A stretch of 39,005 nt of DNA from Polyangiaceae bacterium. GTDB taxonomy: Bacteria; Myxococcota_A; Polyangia; Polyangiales; Polyangiaceae. The stretch lies in NCBI GenBank assembly GCA_019637265.1, contig JAHBVY010000018.1, positions 1 through 39,005 on the forward strand, in the 5' to 3' direction. The position numbers and the translations under genes were made by a program. Shown here in pieces: positions 1 to 8,189 of this stretch. Positions within the stretch are counted from its first letter, which is position 1. Each line of letters begins with the position of its first letter. The notes under the pieces were generated by a model, which searched no databases, had not been told where the DNA came from, and worked only from the letters and a program-made list of their open reading frames with translations.

Positions 1-554
1 TCTACACCTGGCTGCTCATCGACCCCATCCGCTCCGCCGTGGCCCGGCTCGCGCGGGATCGAGCATGAGACGGACAACTCGCCCTCAAAGTGGGCGGAGA
101 GCGAGCCGGGCGTCACTTCGACATCACCCACGATCCTGCCCTTCGAGAGGGTGGCGCGAAGTGAACCACTCGTCGCCTCTTCGATGACCTGGTGCGAGGC
201 GTGTAGGGTCAGGTTCCCGACGCCATCTGCGATGGGCCGGTCTCCTAGCTCAATGTCGAGGGTGCCTTGGACTACTTGGTCCATCGGGAGCCACGCGATG
301 GTCGCCCACATCTCCCCTTCGGCCTGACCAGACACACCCAGCTGCAGGTTCTGTTTGGACCCCATGGCCACGTCGAGCCCCGCCGGAAACACGCTCTCAA
401 AGCGCCTATCCGCCGTTTGGATGACCAGGCGCGTCTCAGGGGGTAAGATGCCGGTGTCAGTCCTGTCGCTTTCACTGCAGCCCACGACGCCAGCGAGGAC
501 AAGCGAGAGCGTGAGGGTCGCCGCGAAGTGAGGTGAGGTCCTGTTGGAGGTCAT
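1..554 (-). CDS. Partial secreted lipoprotein, paralogue of the 635-1219 gene
   Basis: An open frame runs from an ATG at 554 off the window edge, giving 184 visible residues and no stop. The N-terminus is a lipoprotein signal: a short n-region with Arg5, a hydrophobic stretch LTLSLVLAGVVG and lipobox Cys26. The mature part matches the protein encoded at 635-1219 along its length, with shared blocks such as ETRLVIQTADRRFES, SGSLRATLSKGRIVG and FEGELSVSCSIPR, so the two are paralogues. Function is unknown; the repeated SGSLRAT/GRIVG pattern suggests a beta-rich extracellular domain. Its leader resembles that of the 2448-3272 gene. The C-terminal end is outside the window. Confidence 0.75.
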   Translation of the reverse strand, partial: MTSNRTSPHFAATLTLSLVLAGVVGCSESDRTDTGILPPETRLVIQTADRRFESVFPAGLDVAMGSKQNLQLGVSGQAEGEMWATIAWLPMDQVVQGTLDIELGDRPIADGVGNLTLHASHQVIEEATSGSLRATLSKGRIVGDVEVTPGSLSAHFEGELSVSCSIPREPGHGGADGVDEQPGV

Positions 555-595
555 GGCAGGCGTCCTTGCCTTAGAATCCGCTAAAGTTGGTGTGC
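501..595 (-). repeat. Duplicated leader and signal-peptide region, copy A
   Basis: This segment and 3216-3314 align over about 95 nt, covering the upstream leader, the start codon and part of the signal-peptide coding sequence. The best conserved part reads, on the coding strand, GCGGATTCTAAG, then a short variable stretch, then CGCCTGCC before the ATG. Copy B has GGCGCCTCCC before a GTG. Shared upstream sequence implies a shared promoter or translational control, or a recent segmental duplication. Confidence 0.6.
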
Positions 596-634
596 TTGAC
601 GAGCACGGGGTAGCAGACACAAGGCGCGTGTCGG

Positions 635-1219
635 CTACTTTGTCAACGCCTTGAAGGGTTGACAGCCAGGTGAAGCGAAGTCCTCGTCGATGACGAGCGC
701 CTCCCCACCTCCGGTGGCGGGCTCTGCTCGCGGGATCCAACACGAGATGCTGAGGTCACCCTCGAAGTGGCCTGAGAAGGAGGCAGGCGTCGCCTCCACG
801 CTGCCCACGATCCTACCCTTGGAGATAGTGGCGCGAAGCGAGCCGCTGGTCACCCACTCAAGGACCTGATCGGACTCATGGAGATTCAGGATCCCCGCTC
901 CGGTCGTGATCGCTTGCCTGGACAGCGGCACGTCGATCTCCCCGCGAGCTGCCTGATCCGCGGTGAGCCGCACGAGCGCCGCCCACGTCACTCCTTGAGA
1001 GGTGCCAGTTACGCCGAGTTCAAGAACAGGTTCTGTGCCAAGGTATAGGTCGAGCGGCGCGGGGGTGATGCTCTCGAAGCGTTGATCGGCTGTTTGGATG
1101 ACGACACGCGTCTCTGCGGGCAGTTCGTCGCCGGCCTTGTCGCTTTCATTGCAACCCACGACGCTAGCGAGGACGAGCCAGGACAGAACACTCAATCTGG
1201 GTGATGTTGACATGCGCAT
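635..1219 (-). CDS. Secreted lipoprotein, unknown function
   Basis: A 194-residue protein starting MRMSTSPRL. The start at 1219 is chosen because AAGGAG (1226-1231) lies 6 nt upstream; an upstream in-frame GTG at 1237 would leave no room for it. The lipobox is VVGC with Cys23. The mature protein resembles the partial gene at the window edge (shared QTAD-RFES, SGSLRAT-SKGRIVG and FEG-LS-SC-IPR blocks) and has no domain I recognise. The stop of the upstream protease gene at 1231-1233 overlaps the ribosome binding site, so the two genes are probably translationally coupled. A role in binding or inhibiting the neighbouring protease is possible but only inferred from position. Confidence 0.75.
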   Translation of the reverse strand: MRMSTSPRLSVLSWLVLASVVGCNESDKAGDELPAETRVVIQTADQRFESITPAPLDLYLGTEPVLELGVTGTSQGVTWAALVRLTADQAARGEIDVPLSRQAITTGAGILNLHESDQVLEWVTSGSLRATISKGRIVGSVEATPASFSGHFEGDLSISCWIPRAEPATGGGEALVIDEDFASPGCQPFKALTK

Positions 1220-1230
1220 GGTGATCTCCT

Positions 1231-2247
1231 TTAACACTCAATTTTGATAGACAGTGGCCCCCGGACGACGTTGTCGGACTCGTTGAACTCGCTGATCGCG
1301 TTGGCGGTATCAATCTCCCAGAAGAACCAATAGGTCCCGTGCGGGAATAGTGGCAGGATCGATATGGCCGCTGTTCCAGTGAACTGGTTGCCCGCGTTGA
1401 CCGTTACAGTATCGGTGAAAACGTTTACGCCAGGCCCCGGTGACGGTGTGTTCCGGATGTAGATACGAAACCCAGCGGTCCGGTTGCTGGATCCATTGTT
1501 TGCTATCGTATAGTTGAGGTAGACAGTTTGACCGTGACACACAGGTGCGGTGACATGGGAATTAGTTGTGATGATGTTCCCATTATGCAGTCTCTGTGCT
1601 GACACATAAAGATTAGTGCTGGAGCCACCATATAAGAAACGAGCGCCGTTTGCGTCATCGCCGTGTGGTAGCGTGGTGTTTCCGCCAGCTAATGGCCGCG
1701 GCGGGCTCGGTCGCATCATGTTAAACATATTGTCGGCGTGCTGCAGCCCAAGCGCATGGCCAAATTCATGTATGATAGTGCCTCGGCCCTGGCTGGACGG
1801 CAGACTCTCGTTCTCGGGAGAGTACGACAGGTCGTTGGCGAGCAGTACATCCGTCTCGATTATGGATTTCGTGCTCCACGACCAAGTGCACGAAGAATCA
1901 TAGAAGCGTATCGCTAGACCGTTGTTGCCGCTGATATTGGCGCGGTCGACAAGGGCTGTCTGGCTGTCTCCATTGCCATGAGAGATGGTGCATCCTGCGT
2001 TGTACCACCAATTCCAGTCCATTCGATGGGTGATTTGCCACCATTGCCACCCGCCATTCCAATAGGCCCAGTCGGCATCGGACGTGTCTGGCATGCTGCA
2101 CCGGTCTCGGTACATTCTGAAGGTGGAGTCCCACTTGACCGGCTTATTGTTGCAGGTCATGTAGGTATAGGCGTGCGCATCGGACGCGATTATAACTCCT
2201 GTGAGGATAGCAGCCAGTGCGAGGAGAGTAGGCTTGGGTTTGGGCAT
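1231..2247 (-). CDS. Secreted matrixin-like zinc metalloprotease with CARDB-like C-terminal domain
   Basis: A 338-residue secreted protein. The signal peptide is residues 1-26, with cleavage after SDAHA. The zinc motif HEFGHALGLQH has His160, Glu161, His164 and His170, followed closely by a Met-turn (NMMRPS, around Met177-178). This HExxHxxGxxH plus Met-turn pattern is that of metzincins, closest to matrixins (M10A). Residues about 215-325 form a beta domain with the features of CARDB adhesion-type modules (YTIANNGSS near its start, NAISEFNESDNVV near its end). AGGAG lies 7 nt before the ATG. The codon use is noticeably richer in A/T at third positions than in the RND or antiporter genes, which could reflect transfer. 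It heads a two- or three-gene minus-strand unit. Likely acts outside the cell on proteins; substrate unknown. Confidence 0.88.
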   Translation of the reverse strand: MPKPKPTLLALAAILTGVIIASDAHAYTYMTCNNKPVKWDSTFRMYRDRCSMPDTSDADWAYWNGGWQWWQITHRMDWNWWYNAGCTISHGNGDSQTALVDRANISGNNGLAIRFYDSSCTWSWSTKSIIETDVLLANDLSYSPENESLPSSQGRGTIIHEFGHALGLQHADNMFNMMRPSPPRPLAGGNTTLPHGDDANGARFLYGGSSTNLYVSAQRLHNGNIITTNSHVTAPVCHGQTVYLNYTIANNGSSNRTAGFRIYIRNTPSPGPGVNVFTDTVTVNAGNQFTGTAAISILPLFPHGTYWFFWEIDTANAISEFNESDNVVRGPLSIKIEC

Positions 2248-2447
2248 AGCGATCTCCTAGAATTCATGGGTGCGAGGCGCAGGGCGCTTAACTTCGACTT
2301 GGCGGAGGCTACGGTGGATTATAGCGTTACTTTGCTGAGTACTAGAGGAAGCTGGTCAGCAGGTGGCGCCAAACCCTCATCTGCAATGGGCTGGCGATGA
2401 ACAGTGTGAGAGGAGCGTCAGCGTCGCCGTAGAGCGACATGCCAATA

Positions 2448-3272
2448 CTAGCGGGAGGTAGGTCGCACGTCCCATCGCACGTCGGCAGGGGGCTCAAGGG
2501 TGAACTCATCGCCAAGCGGCCCTCCAGCCTTAAGCGTCGCGCGCACGGCTCCGCTGACGAACTGCGAGGCGCTGACAGCATTCTTGACCTCTGAGCTTGC
2601 CTCCGCAAGTTCCAGAGAAAATGCAGCCGGCCCCGGGACCTTCGCGAGCTTAGGGTCACTGGGCTCTTCGACGCTCTCAACCAGTAGCGAGGTTTGCCCG
2701 TACTGGATCCCGTCGGCGTCGAAACGCAACACTGGCAGGCCGTCCGGGTTGAGGACGATGGTCTTCTCTTTCGTTTGCTCGAGGCGGAACGCGAGCCGGG
2801 CCCAGATGGCCGTGTACATCGATGCGCTGCGCCCGAAGAACAGCACGTACCGAGCTCCGGTTGCGAGCTCTGGGAGCTCCGTGACCTCCACGTAGCGGCC
2901 GTCTGGGAGCGAGCCGCCCAGCTGGGAGAAGGTGTGCTTCGACGGAGGTCGGCCCGCGTGGACGGTGAGGTCTGACAACTTGACGAACAGCCGAGGGCCC
3001 AGCCTGTCGTCGAACTCGCTCCAGGTGGACTCGATGGTGGCTTCTACGATCGAGGTGACACCAGCCAGTGGGTGAGGGGCGACGCGGGTCGGCAGCAAGC
3101 TCTCGTCGACGGTGGTGGGCTTCGACGCGGGGCCTGATTCGGCGCTGCTGAGCGCAGCCGTGGCCACTGACGGGGCGGCTTCTGGCGGTTCCGCCGTTTC
3201 CGAGCAGGCGACGACTAGCGAGAGCGTGAAGGCCGATGCGAATAGAGGTGAGAAGGTCCTGGTGGTGGTCAC
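2448..3272 (-). CDS. Secreted lipoprotein, unknown function
   Basis: A 274-residue protein if translation starts at GTG 3272, which puts the basic n-region TTTRTF directly before the hydrophobic core and lipobox VVAC (Cys23). A longer frame extends to 3350, but its extra residues are not signal-like, and the region just upstream of 3272 is the duplicated leader shared with the edge gene. The mature part begins with an Ala/Pro/Ser-rich linker and then a globular region with segments TSIVEATIESTW, RYVLFFGRSASMY and PDGLPVLRFDADG. I do not recognise the family. About 200 nt separate it from the protease gene, so it may be transcribed alone. Confidence 0.7.
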   Translation of the reverse strand: MTTTRTFSPLFASAFTLSLVVACSETAEPPEAAPSVATAALSSAESGPASKPTTVDESLLPTRVAPHPLAGVTSIVEATIESTWSEFDDRLGPRLFVKLSDLTVHAGRPPSKHTFSQLGGSLPDGRYVEVTELPELATGARYVLFFGRSASMYTAIWARLAFRLEQTKEKTIVLNPDGLPVLRFDADGIQYGQTSLLVESVEEPSDPKLAKVPGPAAFSLELAEASSEVKNAVSASQFVSGAVRATLKAGGPLGDEFTLEPPADVRWDVRPTSR

Positions 3273-3314
3273 GGGAGGCGCCCCTTTCTTAGAATCCGCC
3301 GAAAGTCGGTGTGC
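3216..3314 (-). repeat. Duplicated leader and signal-peptide region, copy B
   Basis: Partner of 501-595. The conserved part includes GGCGGATTCTAAG, 31 to 19 nt ahead of the GTG start at 3272, and the signal-peptide codons. Sequence beyond about 3314 diverges. Confidence 0.6.
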
Positions 3315-3550
3315 CTGGCAGGATGATAGCAGGCAACGAATTAGAATCAACAGACATGGAGGCGTGCGACAGTATGGCGCGGGGCGGTGATATATCGAGT
3401 ATTTGCGGGGAATTGGCGTGTGATTCGATGATGCGATGCGTCGTGGTGCTATGGCGGACGCTGGGCGAGCGGAACGCAGGTGTTCGCGTTTGGGGGTATT
3501 GAGGCTTTGAGCTTGACTTTTGATGCTAGTTTAGCTGACGCAACACAGAT

Positions 3551-3580
3551 CACGTAGGGGCGGCCCCCCGTGGCCGCCCT
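3551..3580. repeat. REP-like GC-rich hairpin
   Basis: GGGCGGCC (3558-3565) pairs with GGCCGCCC (3572-3579) around a 6-nt loop and is preceded by CGTA. The hairpin at 25467-25487 also starts GTAGGGGCG, so both may belong to one family of intergenic hairpins. The rest of 3273-3776 holds no convincing gene, only this element, part of the duplicated leader and the palindrome at 3711. Confidence 0.5.
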
Positions 3581-3710
3581 CACCACACCCGCCGCCACCC
3601 AGGCGCGCCTGTGCCGGATGTGAGCTCTGAACGCCCACGTGGGAGCCTTGCAGCGCCCCAACGCGCTGAAATGCGTGTGGTGCACCCAGAATCGCCCGGG
3701 TGCCTGATGG

Positions 3711-3742
3711 ACGGATCGTGCATGAGCTCATGCACGATCCGT
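3711..3742. promoter_or_regulatory. Perfect 32-nt palindrome before the RND operon
   Basis: The left half ACGGATCGTGCATGAG is followed without a spacer by its exact reverse complement; the axis lies between 3726 and 3727. Two further pairs exist outside one wobble position. It sits 82 nt before the preferred adaptor start (34 nt before the earlier GTG) and has no T-run, so an operator for a dimeric regulator is more likely than an intrinsic terminator. The binding protein is unknown. Confidence 0.6.
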
Positions 3743-3824
3743 TCAATCGCGCGTTGGGGCGCGCTCTATTAGCCGTGTGAACGTGCGCTGCGCGGCGCGG
3801 CACGGAACCTGCTCATGGCGCGGC

Positions 3825-4994
3825 ATGTCGTCTCGCGGTGTGGTCCTGTCGGCTCGCGTCATCGCGCTTCGTGGAGGGTTCGCGCTCACGGTTTGGCTGC
3901 TTTCGCTGAGCGGGCTCGCGATCGGATGCAGCACGGCCGAAGCCGTGGAGAGCGATGCCAAACCCCCAAAAATCCAGGCGACCGATGGGGCCGCGCCGAG
4001 CACGGATGGAGTGACGCTGAACGAGGCGTCGCGGCGTTTCATCGAGACGGAGGCGTTCGAGGCGGCTGGCTCGCGCGCGGAGCTGCGATTGCCAGCGCGG
4101 GTGGTGTTCCGTGACGGCGCGGTGTCGAACGTCGGTGCGCCGCTCGCGGGGCGCGTGCTCGAGGTGCACGCGCAGGTGGGGGATCGCGTGGCGCAGGGCG
4201 CTCCGCTCGTCACCCTGGGGAGCCCTGACGCGGCCTCCGCGCGCGCGGCGCTCACGGCGGCTCGCGCGGCGCTCACGGCGGCGCGCGCCGCCGAGCAGCG
4301 CGCGGTGTCGATGCTCGAGCAGGGGGTGGGGACGGAGCGTGAGCGGCTCGACGCGGGGCTGCGCGTGGCGGAGCTCAGCGCGGAGCTGGCGCGAGCCAGG
4401 GCGACCGCCTCGCTGGTCGGCGCGGGCAGCGGCAGCAGCGTGGTGGTGCGCGCCGCGATGGACGGCACCGTCATCAGCCGCGCCGTCACCGTGGGCGCGG
4501 CGGTAGCGGACGCCGAAGAGCTGGTGCTGCTGGGCGATCCGAGCGCGCTGTGGGTCGAGGCGGACGTCTCCGAGCGTGACCTGTCGTTGATCCAAGTGGG
4601 TCAGCCCGCGACGCTGCGGGTGCCGGCGGTGCGTGACGCGCTCATCGGGGAGGTGGTGAGCGTCGGCGCGGTGGTGGACGCCGAGCGGCGCACGGCGCCG
4701 GTGCGCATCGCGCTGACGGAGCCTCCCCCGGTGCTGCGCCCCGGGATGTTTGGTGACGTACGCGTCTCGGTCGAGGTGGAGGGTGGCAGCGTGCCGACGC
4801 GCGCGGTGCTGATCAAAGATGGGCGAGATTACGTGGTGTACGTCGCCTCGGGAGAGGGCTTCCAGCGTCGCGCGGTGCGCCCTGGCGTGACCCTGAGCGG
4901 GCAGGTGCAGATCTTGGAGGGGATTTCACCGGGGGAGCAGGTGGTGGTGGCGGGCGCGCTGCTGCTCGACGCCGAGGCGGACCAGCTGCTCTGA
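3825..4994 (+). CDS. RND efflux periplasmic adaptor lipoprotein (CzcB/HlyD-like)
   Basis: A 389-residue periplasmic adaptor linking the inner-membrane pump encoded next to it to the outer-membrane channel. The hydrophobic segment FALTVWLLSLSGLAIGC ends in a lipobox (Cys35 from the ATG at 3825). An earlier in-frame GTG at 3777 would give 405 residues; 3825 is preferred because it leaves a shorter n-region, though neither has a clear Shine-Dalgarno sequence. A split barrel-sandwich (lipoyl-like) domain shows as GRVLEVHAQVGDRVAQG and DGTVISRAVTVGAAV, with an Ala/Arg-rich helical hairpin between (two near-identical ARAALTA repeats), then a beta-barrel (LWVEADVSERD) and a membrane-proximal region. 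It heads the operon, 45 nt before the pump. No His- or Met-rich metal site is evident, so substrate cannot be deduced. Confidence 0.9.
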   Translation: MSSRGVVLSARVIALRGGFALTVWLLSLSGLAIGCSTAEAVESDAKPPKIQATDGAAPSTDGVTLNEASRRFIETEAFEAAGSRAELRLPARVVFRDGAVSNVGAPLAGRVLEVHAQVGDRVAQGAPLVTLGSPDAASARAALTAARAALTAARAAEQRAVSMLEQGVGTERERLDAGLRVAELSAELARARATASLVGAGSGSSVVVRAAMDGTVISRAVTVGAAVADAEELVLLGDPSALWVEADVSERDLSLIQVGQPATLRVPAVRDALIGEVVSVGAVVDAERRTAPVRIALTEPPPVLRPGMFGDVRVSVEVEGGSVPTRAVLIKDGRDYVVYVASGEGFQRRAVRPGVTLSGQVQILEGISPGEQVVVAGALLLDAEADQLL

Positions 4995-5039
4995 GCGCCA
5001 CCTCAACATTTCTACACGGCAATCGATGAAGCGGCACTC

Positions 5040-8000
5040 ATGCTGGCTGCGCTCCTGAGGCTCTGCGCCGAGCGGCGCGTGGCGACCTTGCTGGTGACCT
5101 TGGTCATCGCTGTCTTCGGCGTCCGCGCCTACCTGAAGACGCCGGTGGAGGCCTTCCCCGACGTGACCAACCTGCAGGTCAACGTCATCGCGCAGCAGCC
5201 TGGGCTCGCGCCGCCGGAGATCGAGCGGCAGATCACGATCCCGCTCGAGCGCGAGCTGAACGGCCTGCCGAAGCTGGTCTCGATGCGCAGCGAGAGCTTG
5301 TTCGGGCTATCGCTCGTTTACCTGACGTTCGAGGATGGCGCGGATCCGTTCAAGTCGCGCGTCTTGGTGTCGGAGCGCATCGGCGGCGCGTCGCTGCCGG
5401 ATGGCGTGCAGGCCGAGCTGGGCCCCGACGCGACGCCGCTCGGGCAGATCTATCAGTATCACCTGAGGAGCCCGCGCCACTCGCTCAGCGAGCTGCGCTC
5501 GGAGCAGGAGTGGGTGATCGCGCCCGCGCTCCGCCGCGTGGAGGGCGTGGCGGACGTGGTCACCCGCGGCGGCTTCCTGAAGGAGCTGCACGTGGAGGTG
5601 GATCCGACGCGGCTCATCGCCTTCGATCTGACGCTCGAGCAGGTAGAGGAGGCGATCACGCGCTCGAATCGCAACGCGGGTGGTGGGGTGCTGCCGCGCG
5701 GCGAGCAGCAGCTCGTGGTGCGCGGTGTGGGGGCGATGAGCAGCAGCGCTGACCTTGGTTCGGTGGTGCTCAAGCACCACGAGGGCACGCCGGTCACGCT
5801 CGCCGACATCGCGCGCGTGGTGCAGTCGCACACGCCCCGTCAGGGCACCGTCGGTTACGATCTGGAGGACGAAGCGGTGGCGGGCGCGGTGTTCATGCGC
5901 CGCGGCTCGAATCCATCGGACGTGCTCGAGGGCGTGCACCGCCTGGTGGAGGAGCTGAACGGCGGCGATCTCCCGGAGGGCATGCAGATTGTCCCGCTGT
6001 ACGACCGCAGCGAATTGGTCGGGCAGACGCTCCAGACGGTGCACAAGAACCTGCTCGAGGCGGCGCTCTTGGTGGTGGGGGTGGTGTGGCTGTTCATTCG
6101 CAGCCTCAAGGGCTCGCTGATCGTCGCGAGCGTGATCCCGCTGTCGCTCTTGGTGGCGTTCATCGGGCTGTCGGCGATTGGGCTGCCCGCGAACCTGATC
6201 TCGATGGGCGCGATCGACTTCGGGATCTTGGTGGATGGCGGGGTCATCTTGGTCGAGAGCGTGATCCACCGCCTGCGCGCGGAGCAGCCGAAGACGCGCG
6301 GTGAGATGCTGAGCTTGGTGGTGCGCGCCGGGCTCGAGGTCGCGCGCCCCACCTTCTTCGCGATGACCATCATCATCGCCGCGCTGATCCCGGTGCTCAC
6401 CCTCGAGCGGGTGGAGGGGCGCATCTTCCGGCCGCTCGGGCTCACCTACGGTTTTGCGCTGATCGGGGCGATGCTGCTCGCCTTCACCGTGGTCCCCGCC
6501 TTGTGCGCCCTGGTGATGCGGGTGAAGGACGGCCACGCGGAGGAGCCGCGCACGCTCGTCAAGCTACGCTCAGTTTATCTGACGAGTGTCGAGTGGCTGC
6601 TGCGGCGGCGCGTGCTCGGCGCCGCGCTCGGCCTCGCGCTGTTCACCGCGGCGGGCGTCACCGCCGCGCGCCTCGGCAGTGAGTTCCTGCCCGAGCTGGA
6701 CGAGGGTGACATCCTCGTCTTCGTGGAGATGCCCTCCAGCATCTCGCTGGCGCGCGGCCAGGAGCTGCTGCGTGAGGCGCGCCAGCTGGCGCTCACGGTG
6801 CCCGAGGTGCAGGGCGTCGAGACGCGCCAGGGCCGCCCGGAGGACGGCACCGACAACGAGAGCGTGAACATGGCGGTGATGCCGGTGCGCCTCAAACCGC
6901 GCGCCGAGTGGGGCGCGCCGGACAAGGCGGCGATCGAGGCGGAGCTGCGCCGGCGCTTGGAGGTGATCCCAGGCGCGCGCTTCAACTTCTCTCAACCGAT
7001 GAAGGACAGCGTGGAGGAGGCCATCAGCGGGGTGCGCGGCAAGGTGGTGCTCAAGATCTTCGGGACGGATTTGGAGGTGATGCGACAGGCGTTGCAAGAG
7101 GCGCTGGAGGTGATCGGGCGCATCCCGGGCGTGACGGATTTGTCGCTCTATCGCGATCGCAGCGTGCCCCAGCTGGAGATAGTGGCGGATCGCCCCGCGC
7201 TGGCGCGCGCGGGCATCGACATGAGCACGCTGCAAGACACCTTGGAGACATCGCTGGCGGGTCGCGTGGTGACGGAGATCTGGGAGGGGGAGCGCGCGGT
7301 GCCGGTGCGGCTCCGGCTGCCGCGCGAGGCGCGGGAAGATCTCACGCGCATCGGGGAGCTCTCGGTGACGGCGCCGAGCGGCGCGCGCATCCCGCTGGCC
7401 GACTTGACGACGATTCAGGTGGTGCCCGGGCGCGCCTCGATCAACCGCGAGGCGAACTCGCGCTCGCTCGCCTTGAAGTTCAACGTGGAGGGTCGCGACA
7501 TGGGGTCGGTGGTCAAGGAGGCGATGAGCGCGGTCAAAGCCGACGTGGCGATCCCCGAGGGGTACCGCGTGACCTGGGGCGGCGAGTTCGAGAACCAACA
7601 CCGGGCGATGAGCCGCTTGGCGGTGGTGGTGCCGCTCTCCCTCGCGGTGGTGTTCACGCTCCTGGTGATGGCGCTCGGCTCCGCGCGCAGCGCGCTGGTG
7701 GTGATGTGCGTGGTGCCGCTGTCGCTGACGGGCGGCGTGTTCGCCTTGGCGCTCACCGGGATCAACCTGTCCGTCAGCGCCGCTGTTGGGTTCATCGCGC
7801 TCCTGGGTCAGGTGTCGCTCGCGGCGCTGCTCGTGGTGGGGGCGGTGGACGAGCGGCGCCGCGCGGGGGATCCCATGAACACGGCGATCCTCGAGGGAGC
7901 TGGGCAGCGCTTCCGCGCGGTGCTGATGCTCGCGGCGCTGGCCATGCTGGGCCTGCTCCCGATGGCGATCTCCACCGGTGTCGGGAGCGAGACGCAGCGG

Positions 8001-8189
8001 CCGTTCGCGGTGGTGTTGATTGGCGGCATGGTGACCACGCTCGGCGTGGTGCTGCTGATACTGCCGCTCGTGTACCGCACGTTGGCGCGGCGCGATGGGC
8101 CGCCGGCGGGTGATGGTGGCGTTGAGGTGGCCGGCTCTGAAGTTGTTGGTGCTGAGCATGTAGCTAGCCGCGCGAGCGAGGCGTCATGA
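5040..8189 (+). CDS. czcA: Heavy-metal-efflux RND permease (CzcA family)
   Basis: A 1049-residue inner-membrane proton-driven pump, normal length for the family. The TM4 motif of heavy-metal RND pumps is present as GAIDFGILVDGGVILVE, with Asp393, Asp399 and Glu406 at the same spacing as the essential Asp/Asp/Glu triad of Cupriavidus CzcA. Other family features are the N-terminal TPVEAFPDVTN-QV segment, the porter domain SMRSESLFGLS, and EEAISGVRGKVVLKIFG. Both large periplasmic loops and the two membrane-domain halves are complete. The C-terminal 30 residues are a hydrophilic tail. These features favour export of divalent or monovalent metal cations rather than drugs; the metal is not identifiable. 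The downstream channel gene overlaps its stop by 4 nt, so the pump and channel are co-translated. Confidence 0.93.
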   Translation: MLAALLRLCAERRVATLLVTLVIAVFGVRAYLKTPVEAFPDVTNLQVNVIAQQPGLAPPEIERQITIPLERELNGLPKLVSMRSESLFGLSLVYLTFEDGADPFKSRVLVSERIGGASLPDGVQAELGPDATPLGQIYQYHLRSPRHSLSELRSEQEWVIAPALRRVEGVADVVTRGGFLKELHVEVDPTRLIAFDLTLEQVEEAITRSNRNAGGGVLPRGEQQLVVRGVGAMSSSADLGSVVLKHHEGTPVTLADIARVVQSHTPRQGTVGYDLEDEAVAGAVFMRRGSNPSDVLEGVHRLVEELNGGDLPEGMQIVPLYDRSELVGQTLQTVHKNLLEAALLVVGVVWLFIRSLKGSLIVASVIPLSLLVAFIGLSAIGLPANLISMGAIDFGILVDGGVILVESVIHRLRAEQPKTRGEMLSLVVRAGLEVARPTFFAMTIIIAALIPVLTLERVEGRIFRPLGLTYGFALIGAMLLAFTVVPALCALVMRVKDGHAEEPRTLVKLRSVYLTSVEWLLRRRVLGAALGLALFTAAGVTAARLGSEFLPELDEGDILVFVEMPSSISLARGQELLREARQLALTVPEVQGVETRQGRPEDGTDNESVNMAVMPVRLKPRAEWGAPDKAAIEAELRRRLEVIPGARFNFSQPMKDSVEEAISGVRGKVVLKIFGTDLEVMRQALQEALEVIGRIPGVTDLSLYRDRSVPQLEIVADRPALARAGIDMSTLQDTLETSLAGRVVTEIWEGERAVPVRLRLPREAREDLTRIGELSVTAPSGARIPLADLTTIQVVPGRASINREANSRSLALKFNVEGRDMGSVVKEAMSAVKADVAIPEGYRVTWGGEFENQHRAMSRLAVVVPLSLAVVFTLLVMALGSARSALVVMCVVPLSLTGGVFALALTGINLSVSAAVGFIALLGQVSLAALLVVGAVDERRRAGDPMNTAILEGAGQRFRAVLMLAALAMLGLLPMAISTGVGSETQRPFAVVLIGGMVTTLGVVLLILPLVYRTLARRDGPPAGDGGVEVAGSEVVGAEHVASRASEAS

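Noticed and set aside
3513..3540. TTGACT at 3513 as a sigma-70 promoter for the RND operon
   Set aside because: No acceptable -10 element at 16-18 nt spacing.
3531..3803. Minus-strand frames over the 3449-3803 region
   Set aside because: They cross the palindrome and the REP-like hairpin and show no protein-like features.
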